Of a stretch of DNA of 64,000 bases, positions 1 to 10,500 are shown in pieces. Every line of letters starts with the position of its first letter. Position 1 is the stretch's first letter. Source of the DNA: Penium margaritaceum. Its lineage: Eukaryota; Streptophyta; Zygnematophyceae; Desmidiales; Peniaceae. Both the position numbers and the translations under genes were made by a program. The stretch spans positions 686,170-750,169 of the forward strand of contig SZWC01000038.1 in the NCBI GenBank assembly GCA_023375785.1, given 5' to 3'. Under the pieces are notes generated by a model. The model saw only the letters and a program-made list of their open reading frames with translations. It was not told the DNA's origin and did not search any database.

Positions 1-448
1 TGCACCTACATGCTAGGGTAATTGTTGCAATTCATGAAGGAATCCTTGGCCATGAACGTGTCCATCTTCTGGTACCAAAGTCTTGGTGCATGTTTTAGTT
101 CATAGAGTGCCTTCACCAATCTGCACACTTGCCCCCAGGAGCATCAACCCCCTCCGGAACCTCCATCAATACTTCCTTGTCATGTTTTCCGTAAAGGATG
201 GCTGTCTTGATATCCATATGATGAACCTCCATGTTCTCGGTAGCAGCAATGGCAAGCATTGACCGGATGGAGGCAAATGTCACAACTGGAGCAAAGGTCT
301 CATCGTACTCTGCGCCAGGCCATTGGGAGAACCCCTTTGCTACCACTGGTGCCTTGTACTTGTCTATCTTGCCATCTTGTTTCCTTTTTACTTTCAGCAC
401 CCACTTGGACCCCACAATGTGAGCCCTGGGAGGTCTGTCCACTAGCAC
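1..448 (-). pseudogene. copia A reverse transcriptase, N-terminal part
   Basis: This is the start of a Ty1/copia reverse transcriptase (RVT_2 type), which copies element RNA into DNA in the virus-like particle. The open segment 113-448 holds the family signatures KWVLKVKRKQDG, VAKGFSQ, DETFAPVV and HHMDIKTAILYG, the last containing the first catalytic Asp. At about 113 a one-base loss puts the rest (CRLVKALYELKHAP...) in another frame. That frame meets a TAG stop near position 9 where copia B reads Tyr (MYVHND). The YVDD catalytic motif would lie beyond the window edge. Identification is firm; the gene is broken. Confidence 0.9.
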
Positions 449-973
449 CTATGTCCCACTCTCTTCAATGGAGTTGAGTTCATTGTGAATTGCTTCGTCC
501 CACTGTGTTTTGTCAGGCCAAGTGAGTGCCTCTGCGACAGATGTTGGCTCCTCTTGAACCAAGAATGAATAGTTTATGCCTGTCCATTCACCCCTATTTG
601 CATCATAATGCTGCGGAGGTACTTGAAGACATGAACTGGTCCTTGAACCTGCTGGCTGGTGCTGTTGATGTGGAGGCTGGAGGTATGGTTATTTGTTGAT
701 GATGGGAGAGACATCCTCCTCATGTTCCGGAGGATCAGATACGTCGGAATCAGAGTCTGATTCCTCCGAGTCATCTTCATGAGCCCCTCTCCCTGTTGTA
801 GCACCTATCCCATGCCATGGTGCTGGTGCTTTGTCTCCCTTTTCAAGGAGAGTGAGCCACTATCTCTGTTTTGGAGTGTTCTCCAGTTCGAGATGCTATC
901 TCTTACTTAGAGACGTTTCATGGAAATCCACGTCTTTGCTGCAAATGACCTTTTTGGCTCCTTGGTCCTACAG
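449..973 (-). pseudogene. copia A linker between integrase and RT
   Basis: The reading frame continuous with integrase and RT here encodes an acidic, Ser/Asp/Glu-rich stretch (near 720-800) followed by a conserved pre-RT segment (EEPTSVAEALTWPDKTQWDEAI, about 480-560, split here by description only as EEPTSVAEAL and PDKTQWDEAI). Such linkers are normal in copia polyproteins and have no enzymatic role. The frame is interrupted by stop codons, including one where a Trp codon is expected just before VLVDRP. Short open stretches on either strand here are chance frames. Confidence 0.65.
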
Positions 974-1512
974 TCAATAAGCTTTGTGGACAGTGTCATA
1001 GCAGATGAAAATGCACTTTCGTGCTATTGCATCGAGCTTTCCAGGGCCCTCACCGGCCTGGACCTTGGCGAACCTGGTGTAACCGAACACCTTGAGATGG
1101 GAGGCGTTCGGCTTCCTGCCTGACCATGCTTCTTGAGGCGTCTCCAACTGCTGTGTCTGCTTCTTCTTGCCTCTCCTTTGTAGAGCTACTACACGTGTGA
1201 GGTTCACACAAGATAGGTAGCCGTACGTGCTGCTTCAGCCCAGTATCTAGGAGGAAGCATGGCGTCAAAGAGCATGCACCTTGTCATGCCTAGGAGTGTT
1301 TGGTTCATCCTCTGTGCTACGCCGTTGCTTTGAGGTGAGTAGGGTGTAGTTTTCTTGTGTTTAATGCCCCGTGTATTGAGCCACTACATGCAAGCTTCGT
1401 ACTCTCCCCCGTTGTCCATCCTGAATGCCTTTAGCTTCTTTCCACTTTGTTGCTCAACCATAGCGACGAATGCCTGCAGATTCTCGTTCACCTCACTTTT
1501 CTTTTTGAGAAA
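974..1512 (-). pseudogene. copia A integrase core and C-terminal part
   Basis: This is the second half of a copia integrase. The frame after the stop near 1513 reads FRMDNGGEYEACM (second catalytic Asp, about 1400-1415), then SNGVAQRMNQTLLGM. The normal motif is NGVAERMNRT, so the third catalytic residue, Glu, is Gln here. Further on come LETPQEAWSGRKPNASHLKVFGY and the C-terminal GKLDAIARKCIF (each quoted in part). Frames change near 1207-1268. Integrase joins element cDNA to chromosomal DNA; without the Glu this copy cannot. Confidence 0.85.
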
Positions 1513-2424
1513 CTATATCCAGACTTTGCGGCTGTTGTCGTCGATGCATGTGAGGAGATACCTGTTGCCTCCATTTGACGGTATGCGAAAGGGACCACAT
1601 ACGTCAGAGTGGACGATATCAAGAGGTGCGAGAGCACACATACCATTGCGCTTGAAGGGTTTCCTTTTGGCCTTGCCTTGAAGGTATGACTCACGCATGA
1701 TCTCCGCTCCCTCCACCTCATCACCTAGCTCCCTCCCACGCACTAGCTCCTGCTTTCCCATGTGCTCCAATGTGTAATACGCCACGTGCCCACAGCGCCT
1801 GTGCCACAGGTTCTGGGAGGATGTGCACAGGCTACAATAAACAGTCCCGATAGCTGCATTTGCTTGCGTTTTTGTTGCCAAATCATTTGCTGCCACTACT
1901 TCCGGTACTCCAACATGTCCTTCTTCATCTGAGTCTACATTGCTGCTCTCTTCATCATCACTCTCCACCAAAGATTCAGCCATTGAAGGTGTCATTTTGG
2001 TATGCAAGACGTAGAGTCCATCAACGCGAGGAACTCGTGCGACAACCTTCTTGGAAGAGTAGGAGATGTTGATATCCTTGGTCGGAACTATCACCTCTTC
2101 CTTCTCTGTAAAGACCACTATCATGCCATGGTCAATTATCTTAGAGACAGAGAGTAGGTTGGCTGTGAAGGAGGACAAGTAGACCACCCTCTCTAGCTTG
2201 AGGTCGGAATCTCTACCGTTGACACCCACTGTGACCAGCTTGTCACCAATCCCCTCAGCTGCCTCAACCTTGCCGTTGGCGACTCTGAAGTTCTTCTTAC
2301 ATGGAGGAAGAGAGATGATGTCTCTCTTCTTGTAAGTGGTGTGCTTGTTTGTGCCCAAGTCAAGGCCATAGGCTCCTGGCCTGAGTATTGCCCTCCCTTT
2401 GTTGGAGGCACACTCAGCTATCAA
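1513..2424 (-). pseudogene. copia A protease, pre-integrase domain and integrase N-terminus
   Basis: A 303-codon open frame. Residues about 17-30 read YGLDLGTNKHTT, the copia protease site, where the expected Asp-Ser-Gly is Asp-Leu-Gly. Residues about 95-130 (LLSVSKIIDHG, VPRVDGLYVLHT) are typical of the region before the GAG_pre-integrase domain. LWHRRCGHVAYYTLEHM (about 208) supplies the His pair of the integrase zinc-binding domain, but the Cys pair (usually CEPC) reads RESY. IVHSDVCGPF (about 271) holds the first catalytic Asp. The frame ends at a stop after RKVWI. Protease and zinc site are therefore both damaged. Confidence 0.88.
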
Positions 2425-2799
2425 GCCTGTGGGATCCTTCCCACCATTTCCCCCTTGCCATTCATCACCGTCTCCTCCCTCTCTCTTGGGTGCACTGCAC
2501 TCTTGAGCCCGGTGTCTAGCCTCGCCACAGTTGTGGTAGTTTCGTTGGCGCTTTGCAGCCCCTCAACTATTGCTAGTACTTTTGTTTCCCTTGTACCCAG
2601 AGGAGGAGGTTTTGCGGAAGGCGCCGCTGTTCCGTAAGGAGAAGGAAGCCATGTTTCCTTCACTACTGCGACGACGTATGGCTTCATTCCACACATACTC
2701 AGAGACAGTGGTTTAGGAAACTAGATGTTCAGTCCACCCTCCAATCACCATTATCATGGGGCCCCAAATTCATGGCAGCGTCATCAGAAATATCATGGC
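2425..2799 (-). pseudogene. copia A Gag C-terminus with zinc-knuckle remnant
   Basis: Between Gag and protease the frame reads YHNCGEARHRAQEC near 2510-2555. This has CCHC knuckle spacing (C-X2-C-X4-H-X4-C) with the first Cys replaced by Tyr. A TGA stop lies about a dozen codons upstream. Zinc knuckles package element RNA in the particle. The downstream segment (APKREGGDG...) is the usual basic linker into protease. The ORF 2421-2696 in another frame is a shadow. Confidence 0.65.
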
Positions 2800-3249
2800 C
2801 TACATGTTGGATTTCAGGTCCCACCCCATGCCGGTGGCTTGTTGCAAGAGCCTCTCAAACGTCTGCATAAAGGCGGAAACATCCTCCCCTTCACCAAGCC
2901 TCATGCTGATGAGGTTTTGTAGAATGAAGAGATGGTTGGGAAGTGTAGAGGACTCAAACACCTTGCCAAGTTTGGCGTATGCCGCGGCTACCACTGTACA
3001 ACCGCTGATGTGGGAAAGGACGGAGGGTTGTATGGAGAACACAAGAATGGCGAGAGTCTTCTTGTTGAGCTTGATCCATGCCAAAAGGTCAGCACCCTCC
3101 TCCTTTGGTGCTAGGATAGTTTCATCAAAACATCCTAGCAGATCTCTGTCATCCATGATGATCTCAAATTGCCACTTCCAAAGTGCAAACCCCTCTCCAT
3201 CAAACTTGAGGATGGGCAAATGATTCCCTGGTTCCCCTGTCCCTGCCAT
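2800..3249 (-). pseudogene. copia A Gag N-terminal domain
   Basis: The open frame starts at ATG 3249 (MAGTGEPGNHLPILKFDGEG). It matches the UBN2/retrotran_gag copia pattern: a leading 'F.G.GF.LWKWQ' motif (residues about 16-27), 'LLGCFDE' and 'FILQNLISMRLGEGEDVSAFM' (about 105-125, quoted in part). Gag builds the virus-like particle. The Met start is plausible because it precedes the family core by about 15 residues, as is usual. The frame stops at 2800, short of the full family length; the continuation is frameshifted. Confidence 0.85.
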
Positions 3250-3395
3250 CCGTACAACTACAACTGCTACATTTGCTGCACCTATTGCTGATGCCGATGA
3301 ACCTGTGTTTGAGGCCGCTTAAGGATGTTGGTGAGAAGAGGAAACTGCTTCGCCTGTTCACATTGGCCGTTGCAAGCAAATTTAGGCTGATATAG
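3250..3395 (-). other. copia A leader remnant and junction with satellite
   Basis: Sequence upstream of the Gag start shows no LTR end and no primer-binding site. The last bases before satellite contain a short direct duplication (AGGCTGATATAGGCTGATG, 3383-3401 region), after which the satellite motif TAGCCACACCGTG begins. This suggests a deletion or recombination junction rather than a clean insertion edge. Confidence 0.5.
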
Positions 3396-4010
3396 GCTGA
3401 TGTAGCCACACCGTGCTACTGCTTATTGAAGGTCGTTGTACTTTCTAGTTGAAAACAAACATTCCAAAACCACTGTTTCCCTCTCTGACCGTTTGTGACT
3501 CGTGTTATGAGTTGTCAACATTGACCACACGGAGTAGAATTCTCTAATCATGGTCTGTGTCATATGCCTAGTTTGGCTGGCCATTGTGCATGGTAGCCAC
3601 AGTGTACCACTACTAATTGAATGTCTTTGTACTTGCTAGTCGATACATAGTACTCCCAAACCATTGTTTTCCGCTCTGACCATTTATGACTCGTGTTAAG
3701 AGATGTCACCGTTGACCCATCATGGTGAAATGATTTGGTCATGGTCAATGACACATGCATGCTTTGGTTGGTCATTGTGCATGGTAGCCACACCATGCCA
3801 CTACTTGCTTGTTGGTATCTAGTCATAAACCGTTGTTTCCCAATCTGAAAATCCGTGTCCCATGTTATGGGTTGTCAACGTTTACCACACATAGAAAATT
3901 TCTTTGGTCGTTGTAAGTGGCACATGCCTAATCTGGGTTGATCACTGTGCATGGAAGCCACACTTTTCCACTACTTATTGAAGGTCTTTACACTTGCTAG
4001 TCGATAAGTA
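3396..4010. repeat. satellite monomers, left flank of cassette 1
   Basis: About three ~190-bp monomers. They belong to the special flanking types, not the A-F set: one with AGTAGAATTCTCTAATCATG (near 3530), one with GACCCATCATGGTGAAATG (near 3713), and one with GGCACATGCCTAATCTGG (near 3920). The last type directly precedes the non-satellite block in all four cassettes. No coding potential; short ORFs here are chance. Confidence 0.85.
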
Positions 4011-4545
4011 GCAAAAGGTTTCTTCCTTAGACACCAGGTCGCTCTTTGTTGATTTGTTGCACGTAGGTTCATTCACTGGTATACTCCCTCCCACCCCCCT
4101 AGAGGGATGTCCCGTGGGCTACCTGGAGGACAGATTTGCAACCGCATTATGATACCCCTACTATCCCCCCACAGCTTAGGCTCAAAGGTAGAGTTGAGGT
4201 ATCACAACACGGTCCCCCCCCCCCCCCAGGTTGTGAGCTTGTTTTTAATGCGCGCGTATGAGAATTCAAACCCAAGACCCACCGCTGAAAAATCCAACTT
4301 TATAACCACTAAGCAAACTCACATGACGTCCAAATGATGTAATAGGACGTCCAAATGATGTGATATGAGTTCTTATGGGTCGAGGACATAAAACAAGGGG
4401 ATAAAACATTAGAGGATTTTTCTCATAACTATGAATGATAACAAAGTGATTTCAATCATAAACAGTTGACGTGGACAGAATTCCAGATTTTCCAACTTCA
4501 AACTTAAACAACTTCTCAACCGTTTCTCTGATTGACCAGCCGTTA
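4011..4545 (-). repeat. non-satellite block 1 of the array cassette (SINE-like)
   Basis: A ~535-bp insert in the monomer frame, beginning GCAAAAGGTTTC and ending near GACCAGCCG. It recurs at 15907, 22281 and 26954 with the same flanking monomers, so it was amplified with the array rather than inserted four times. Read on the minus strand it has a tRNA-like head (A and B boxes), then a G-run (4207-4220) and about 200 bp of unique sequence. That is the layout of a tRNA-derived SINE. No target duplication can be recognised. Confidence 0.7.
4258..4325 (-). promoter_or_regulatory. tRNA-like internal promoter (A and B boxes), block 1
   Basis: On the minus strand, GCTTAGTGGTTATA (plus 4301-4314) matches a pol III A box (TRGCNNAGTGG) and GGTTTGAATTC (plus 4262-4272) matches a B box (GGTTCGANTCC) with two changes. 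The ~38-nt spacing is normal for tRNA genes and SINEs. The remaining sequence does not fold into a full cloverleaf by eye, so this is tRNA-derived rather than a working tRNA gene. Confidence 0.5.
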
Positions 4546-7500
4546 AGTTGACTACACATAGTGAAATTATTTTTATAATGTCCGGTGACACAAGCATACT
4601 TTGGTTGGTCATTGTGCATGGTAGCCACACCGTGCCACTACGTATTGAAGGTCTTTATACGTGCTAGTCGATACCGAGTATTCCCAAACCATTGTTTCTC
4701 CCTCTAACCATTTCTTACTTGTGTTATGAGTTGTGAACGTTGACCACACTCACTAAACTTCTTTGGTCACGATCAGTGATGTATGCCTTATGAGGTAGGT
4801 CATTGTGTGGTAGGTCATTGTGTGAGGTACAAACGGTCTTTGTACTTGCTAGAAGAGACCTAGTGTTTCCAAACTATTGTTTCCCCCTCTGACCAGTTTT
4901 TACTCGTGTTATGGGTTGTGAACGTTGACCACCCATATTGAAATTATTTGGTCATGGTCAGTGAAACATGCCTAGTTTGCTTGTTTGGTGTGCATAGTAG
5001 CCACACCGTGCCACTACTTATTGCAGTTCATTGTCCTTTCTGTCGCTACACAGGGTTCCCACTCCACTGTCTCTCCCTCGAACCATTTGTGACTCGTGTT
5101 ATGTGTTGTCAATGTTGACCGTGCATCGTAGACATCTTTGGTCATAGTCAGTGATGTATGTATCCTTTGGTTGGTCACTGTGCACGCTAGCCACACTGTG
5201 CCACTACTTGTTGACGTTCTTTGTACTTGCTAGTTGATAACTAGTGTTCCCAACCCATTGTTCCGCCCTCTGATCATTTGTGACTTGTGTTATGAGTTTT
5301 GAACGTTGACCACACACTGTGAAATTCTTTTGGTCGTGGTAAGTGCCATATGCCTATTCTGGTTTGTCATTGTGCATGATTGCCACACCGTGTCACAACG
5401 TATTGAAGGTCTTTGTGCTTTCTAGTTGATAGCTAGTGTTCCCAAACCACTGTTACCCCCTCTGACTATCGGTGACTCTTGTTGTGAGCTGTCAACATTG
5501 ACCACATGAAGTGAGACTCTTTGGTCATGGTCAGTGACATATGCATACTCTGGTAGGTCACAGTGCATTGTGGCCACACTGTGCCACTGCATACTGAAGA
5601 TTCCTGTACTTGCTAGTCGATAACTAGTATTCACAAACCATTGTTCCCCCCCTCTGACCATCTGTGACGTGAGTTATGAGTTTTCAAAGGTGACCACACA
5701 TAGTGACATTCTTTGGTCATGGTCAGTGACATATGCCTACTTTGGTTGGTCATTCAACATGGTAGCCACACCGTGCCACTACTGATTGAAGGTCCTTGTG
5801 CAACCTAGTTGATACCTGGTGTTTGCAACCCATTGTTCCCCCCTTTGGCCATTTGTGACTCGTATTTCTAGCTTTCAATGTTGACCACACAGAGTGGATT
5901 TTGTTCGTCAAAGGCAGTACATGTGCCTACTTTTGTCGGCCATTGTGCATGGTAGTCACACCGTGCTACTAATAAGTGAAGGTCATTGTCCCTACTAGTT
6001 GAAAACTAAAATTCCGAAACCATTGTTTCCCCCTCTCACTGTCTGTGACTCGTGTTATGGGGTGTGAACGTTGACCACCCATGCTGAAATTCTTCGGTCA
6101 TGGTTAGTGACATATGCCTAGTTTGGTTGTTCAGTGTGCATAGTAGCAACACTGTGCCACCATGTATTGAAGTTGTTTTTCCTTTCTAGTCGCTACATAG
6201 GGTTCCCAAACCATTGTAACTCCCTCTGACCATTTTTGACTCGTGTTATGAGTTCTCAATGTTGACCATACGTAGTGGATTCCTCTAGACATAGTCAGTG
6301 ACGTATGCATCCTTGGTTCGTCATTGTGCACGCCAGCAACACTGTACCACTAAGTATTGAAGGTCTTTGTACATGCTAGTCGATCACTAGTGTTCCCAAC
6401 CCATTGTTTCCCCCTATGACCATTTGTGAATCTTCTTCTGAGTTTTCAACGTTGATAACAGACTTAGAAATTCCTTTGTTCATGGTTAGTGGCAAATGCC
6501 TACTTTGGTTTTTCACTGTGCATGGTTGCCACGCCGTGCCACTACGTATTGAAGGTCTTTGTTCTTTCTAGTTGATAGCTAGTGTTCCCAAAGCATTGTT
6601 ACCCCCTCCGACTATTTTTGACTCTTGTTGTGAGTTGTGATTATTGACCACATAAAGTGAAATAATGTAGTCATGGTCAATGACATATGCATACTTTGGT
6701 TGGTCACTGTGCATGGTGCCCACATTGCGCAACTATGTATTGAAGGTCTTTGTAGTTGCTACTTGATAACTAGTAGTCACAAACCATTGTTTCCCCCTCA
6801 GACCATTTGTGACTCGTGTTATGAGTTGTCAAAGTTTACCACACATAATGATATTCCTTGATCATGGGCAGTGACATTTGCCTACTTTCGTTGGTCATTG
6901 TACATGGTAGCCACACCATGCCACTACTTACTGAAGGTCCTTGTGCTTTCTAGTTGATACGTGGTGTTCCCAAACCATCGTTCCCCACTTTGACCATTTG
7001 TGACTCGTGTTATGAGTTGTCAACGTCGATCACAAACATAGGATTTCTTTGGTCAGAGGTTGTACATATGCCTACTTTCATCATTCATTGTGCACGATAG
7101 CCATGCAGTGCTACTAATTTTTCAAGGTCGTTGTCCTTGTTAGTTGAAAACTGATATTTTGAAACCATTGTTTTTCCCTCTGACCATTTGGGACTTGTGT
7201 TATGGGTTCTGAACGTCGACCACCCATGCTGAAACTATTTGGTCATGGTCAGTGATACATGCCTAGTTTGGTTGTTTGGTGTGCATAGTGACCACACAGT
7301 GCCACCATATACTGAAGTTTTTGGTCCTTTCTAGTCAATGCATATGATTCCCAGACCATTGTATCTCCCTCTGACCATAAGTGAATCGTGTTATGAGTTT
7401 TCGCTATTGACCACACATCCTAGACATCTTTGGTCAGAGTCACTGACGTATGCATCCTTTGATTGGTCGCCGTGCATGCTAGCCACACCGTGCCCCTACT

Positions 7501-10500
7501 TGTTGAAGGTATTTGTACTTGCTAGTTGATAACCAGTGTTACCAACCCTTCGTCCCCCCCTGACCAATCATGACTCATGTTATGAGTTTTCAACATTGAC
7601 AACACACTGTGAAATTCTGTTGGTCATGGTTAGTGGCATATGCTTACTTTGGTTTGTCACTGTGCATGGTCGCCACACCGTGTCACTACGTATTGATGGT
7701 CTTTCTGCTTTCTAGTTGAAAGATAGTNCCAACCCTTCGTCCCCCCCTGACCAATCATGACTCATGTTATGAGTTTTCAACATTGACAACACACTGTGAA
7801 ATTCTGTTGGTCATGGTTAGTGGCATATGCTTACTTTGGTTTGTCACTGTGCATGGTCGCCACACCGTGTCACTACGTATTGATGGTCTTTCTGCTTTCT
7901 AGTTGAAAGATAGTGTTCCCACACTATTGTTACCCCTCTGACTACCTGTGATTGTTGTTGTGAGTTGTCAACGTTGACCACATGAAGTGAAATTCTTTGG
8001 TCCTGGTCAGTGACATATGCATGCTTTGGTTGGTCATTGTGCATGGTAGCCACGCTGTGCCACTACATATTGAAGGTCTGTGTACTTGCTAGTTGCTAAC
8101 TAGTATTCACAAACCATTGTTTTCCCCTCTGACCATTTGTGACTCGTGTTATGAGTTTTCAAAGTCGACCACACATTGCGACATTCGTTGGTCATGGTCA
8201 GTGACATATGCCTACGTTGGTTGGTCATTGTACATGGTAGCCACATGGTACCACTGTTTAATGAAGGTCCTTGTTCTTGCTAGTTGCTACCTGGTGTTCT
8301 CAAACCATCGTTCCCCCCCTGACCATTTGTGACTCGTATTATGAGTTGTCAACGTTTACCAAACACATCGGATTTCATTGGTGAGAGGCAGTACATATGC
8401 CTATTCTGAACGGTCAATTTGCATGGTAGCCATGCTGTGCTACTAATTATTGAAGGTTTTTGTCCTTACTAGTTGATGACTAACTGTCCAAAAAAATTGT
8501 TTCCCCCTCTAACCATTTGTGACTCGTGTTATAGGTTGTGAACGTTGACCACCCATATTGAAACTCTTTCCTCATGGTCAGTGACATATGGCTAGTTTGG
8601 TTGTTTGGCGTGCAAAATAGCCACACCGTGCAACAACGTACTAAAGCTCTTTGTCCTTTCTAGTCGCTACACAGGGTTCCCAATCCATTTTCCCTCCCTG
8701 TGACCATTTTTGAATCGTGCTATGAGCTGTCCATGTTGACCACACATGGTGGACTTCTTTGGTCATAGTCAGTGACGTATGCATCCTTTGGTCGGTCATT
8801 CTGCACGCTAGCCACACTGTGCCGCTACTTGTTGAAGATCTTTGTACTTGCTAGTTGATAACTAGTGTTCTTAACCCATTGTTTCCCCCTTTGACCCTTT
8901 GTGACTTGTGTTATGAGTTTTCACAGTTGACCATACACTAAGAAATTCTTTTGGTCATGGTTAGTGGCATATGACTTATTTGGTTTGTCAGTGTACATGG
9001 CTGCCATGCCGTGTCAATACGTATTGAATGTCTTTGTGCTTTCTAGTTGATTGCTAGTGTTCCCAAACCATTGTCACCCCCTGTGACTCTCTGTGACTCT
9101 TGTTGTGGGTTGTCAACGTTGACCACTTGAAGTGAAATTCTTTGGTCATAGTGAAAAATGGATACTTTGGTTGGTCACTGTGCATGGTAGCCACACTGTT
9201 CCACTGCATGTCGAAGATTTTTGTACTTGCTAGTCAATAGCTAGTATTCACATACCGTTATTCCTCCCTCTTATTACTTCTGACCCGTGTTATGAGTTGT
9301 CAAAGGTGACCACACAGCGACATTTTTTGGTCATGGTCAGTGACATATGCCTACTTTGGTTGGTCATTGTACAGGGTAGCCACACGGTGCTGCTACTTAT
9401 TGCATGTCCTTGTGCTTGCTTGTTGATACCTGGTGTTCCTAAACCATCAGTCCCCCCTCTCACCATTTGTGACCTGTATTATGAGTTGTCAACGTTGACC
9501 ACACCCAGCGGATTTCTTTGGTCAAAGACAGTACATGTGCCAACGTTGGTCGGTCATTGTGCATGGTATCCACACTATGCTACTAGTTATTGAAGGTTGT
9601 TGTCCTTGCTAGTTGAAAACTAATATTCCAAAAACACTCCTTCCCCCTCTGACCATTTGTGACTCGTGTTATGGGTTGTGAACGTTGACCACCCTTATTG
9701 GATCTCGTTCGTCATGGTCAGTGACATATACCTAGTTTGGTTGTTGGGTGTGTTAGTAACCACACTTTGCCACCACGTATTGAAGTTCTTTGGCCTTTCT
9801 ACTCAATACATAGTGTTCATAAACCATTGTCTCCACCTCTTACTATTTGTGACTCATGTTATGAGCTGTCCATGTTGACCACACATAGTGGACTTCTATG
9901 GTCATAGTTAGTGTTGTATGCATCATTTGTCTGGTCACTGTGCACGCTAGCCATATCGTGCCAGTACTTGTTGAAGGTGTTTCTACTTGGTAGTTGATAA
10001 CTAGTGTTCTCAACCCATTCTTTCCCCCACTGACCAATTGTGATTTGTGTTATGAGTTTTCAGCGTTGACCACACACTGTGAAATTCAGTTGGTCATGGT
10101 TAGTGGCATATGCATACTCTGGTTTGTCACTTTGCATGGTTTCCACGCGGTGTCACTACGTACTGAACGTGTTTGTGCTTTCTTGTTTATATCTAGTGTT
10201 TCCAATGCATTGTTAATCCCTCTGAATATCTGTGAATATTGTTGTAAGTTGTCAACGTTGACCACATGATGTGAAATTCTTTGGTCATTGGCAGTGACAT
10301 ATGCAAACTTTGGTTGGTCACTGTGCATGGTAGCCAACCTGCGCCACTACATGTTGGAGGTCTTTGTACTTGCTAGTTGATAACTAGTATTCACATTTCA
10401 TTATTTCCCCCTTTGACCATTTGTAACTCATGTTTGGAGAAGTCAAAGTTGACCACTCATAGTGACATTCTTTGGTCATGGTAAGTGACATATGCCTACT

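Larger units (their letters stand above)
1..3395 (-). mobile_element. Ty1/copia element A, 5'-truncated and decayed
   Basis: Reading the minus strand from 3249 downward gives the copia order: Gag, zinc knuckle remnant, protease, integrase, acidic linker, reverse transcriptase. The element leaves the window at position 1 inside RT, so RNase H and the 3' LTR are not seen. No LTR or primer-binding site lies upstream of Gag; the sequence passes into satellite near 3395. Several stops and frameshifts, a protease DSG changed to DLG, and an integrase catalytic Glu changed to Gln show it is inactive. It is related to but clearly different from copia B at 47372-53216. Confidence 0.9.

Noticed and set aside
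4258-4325. Functional tRNA gene
   Set aside because: A and B boxes are present, but no complete cloverleaf or paired acceptor stem can be drawn by eye; other copies are more degenerate.
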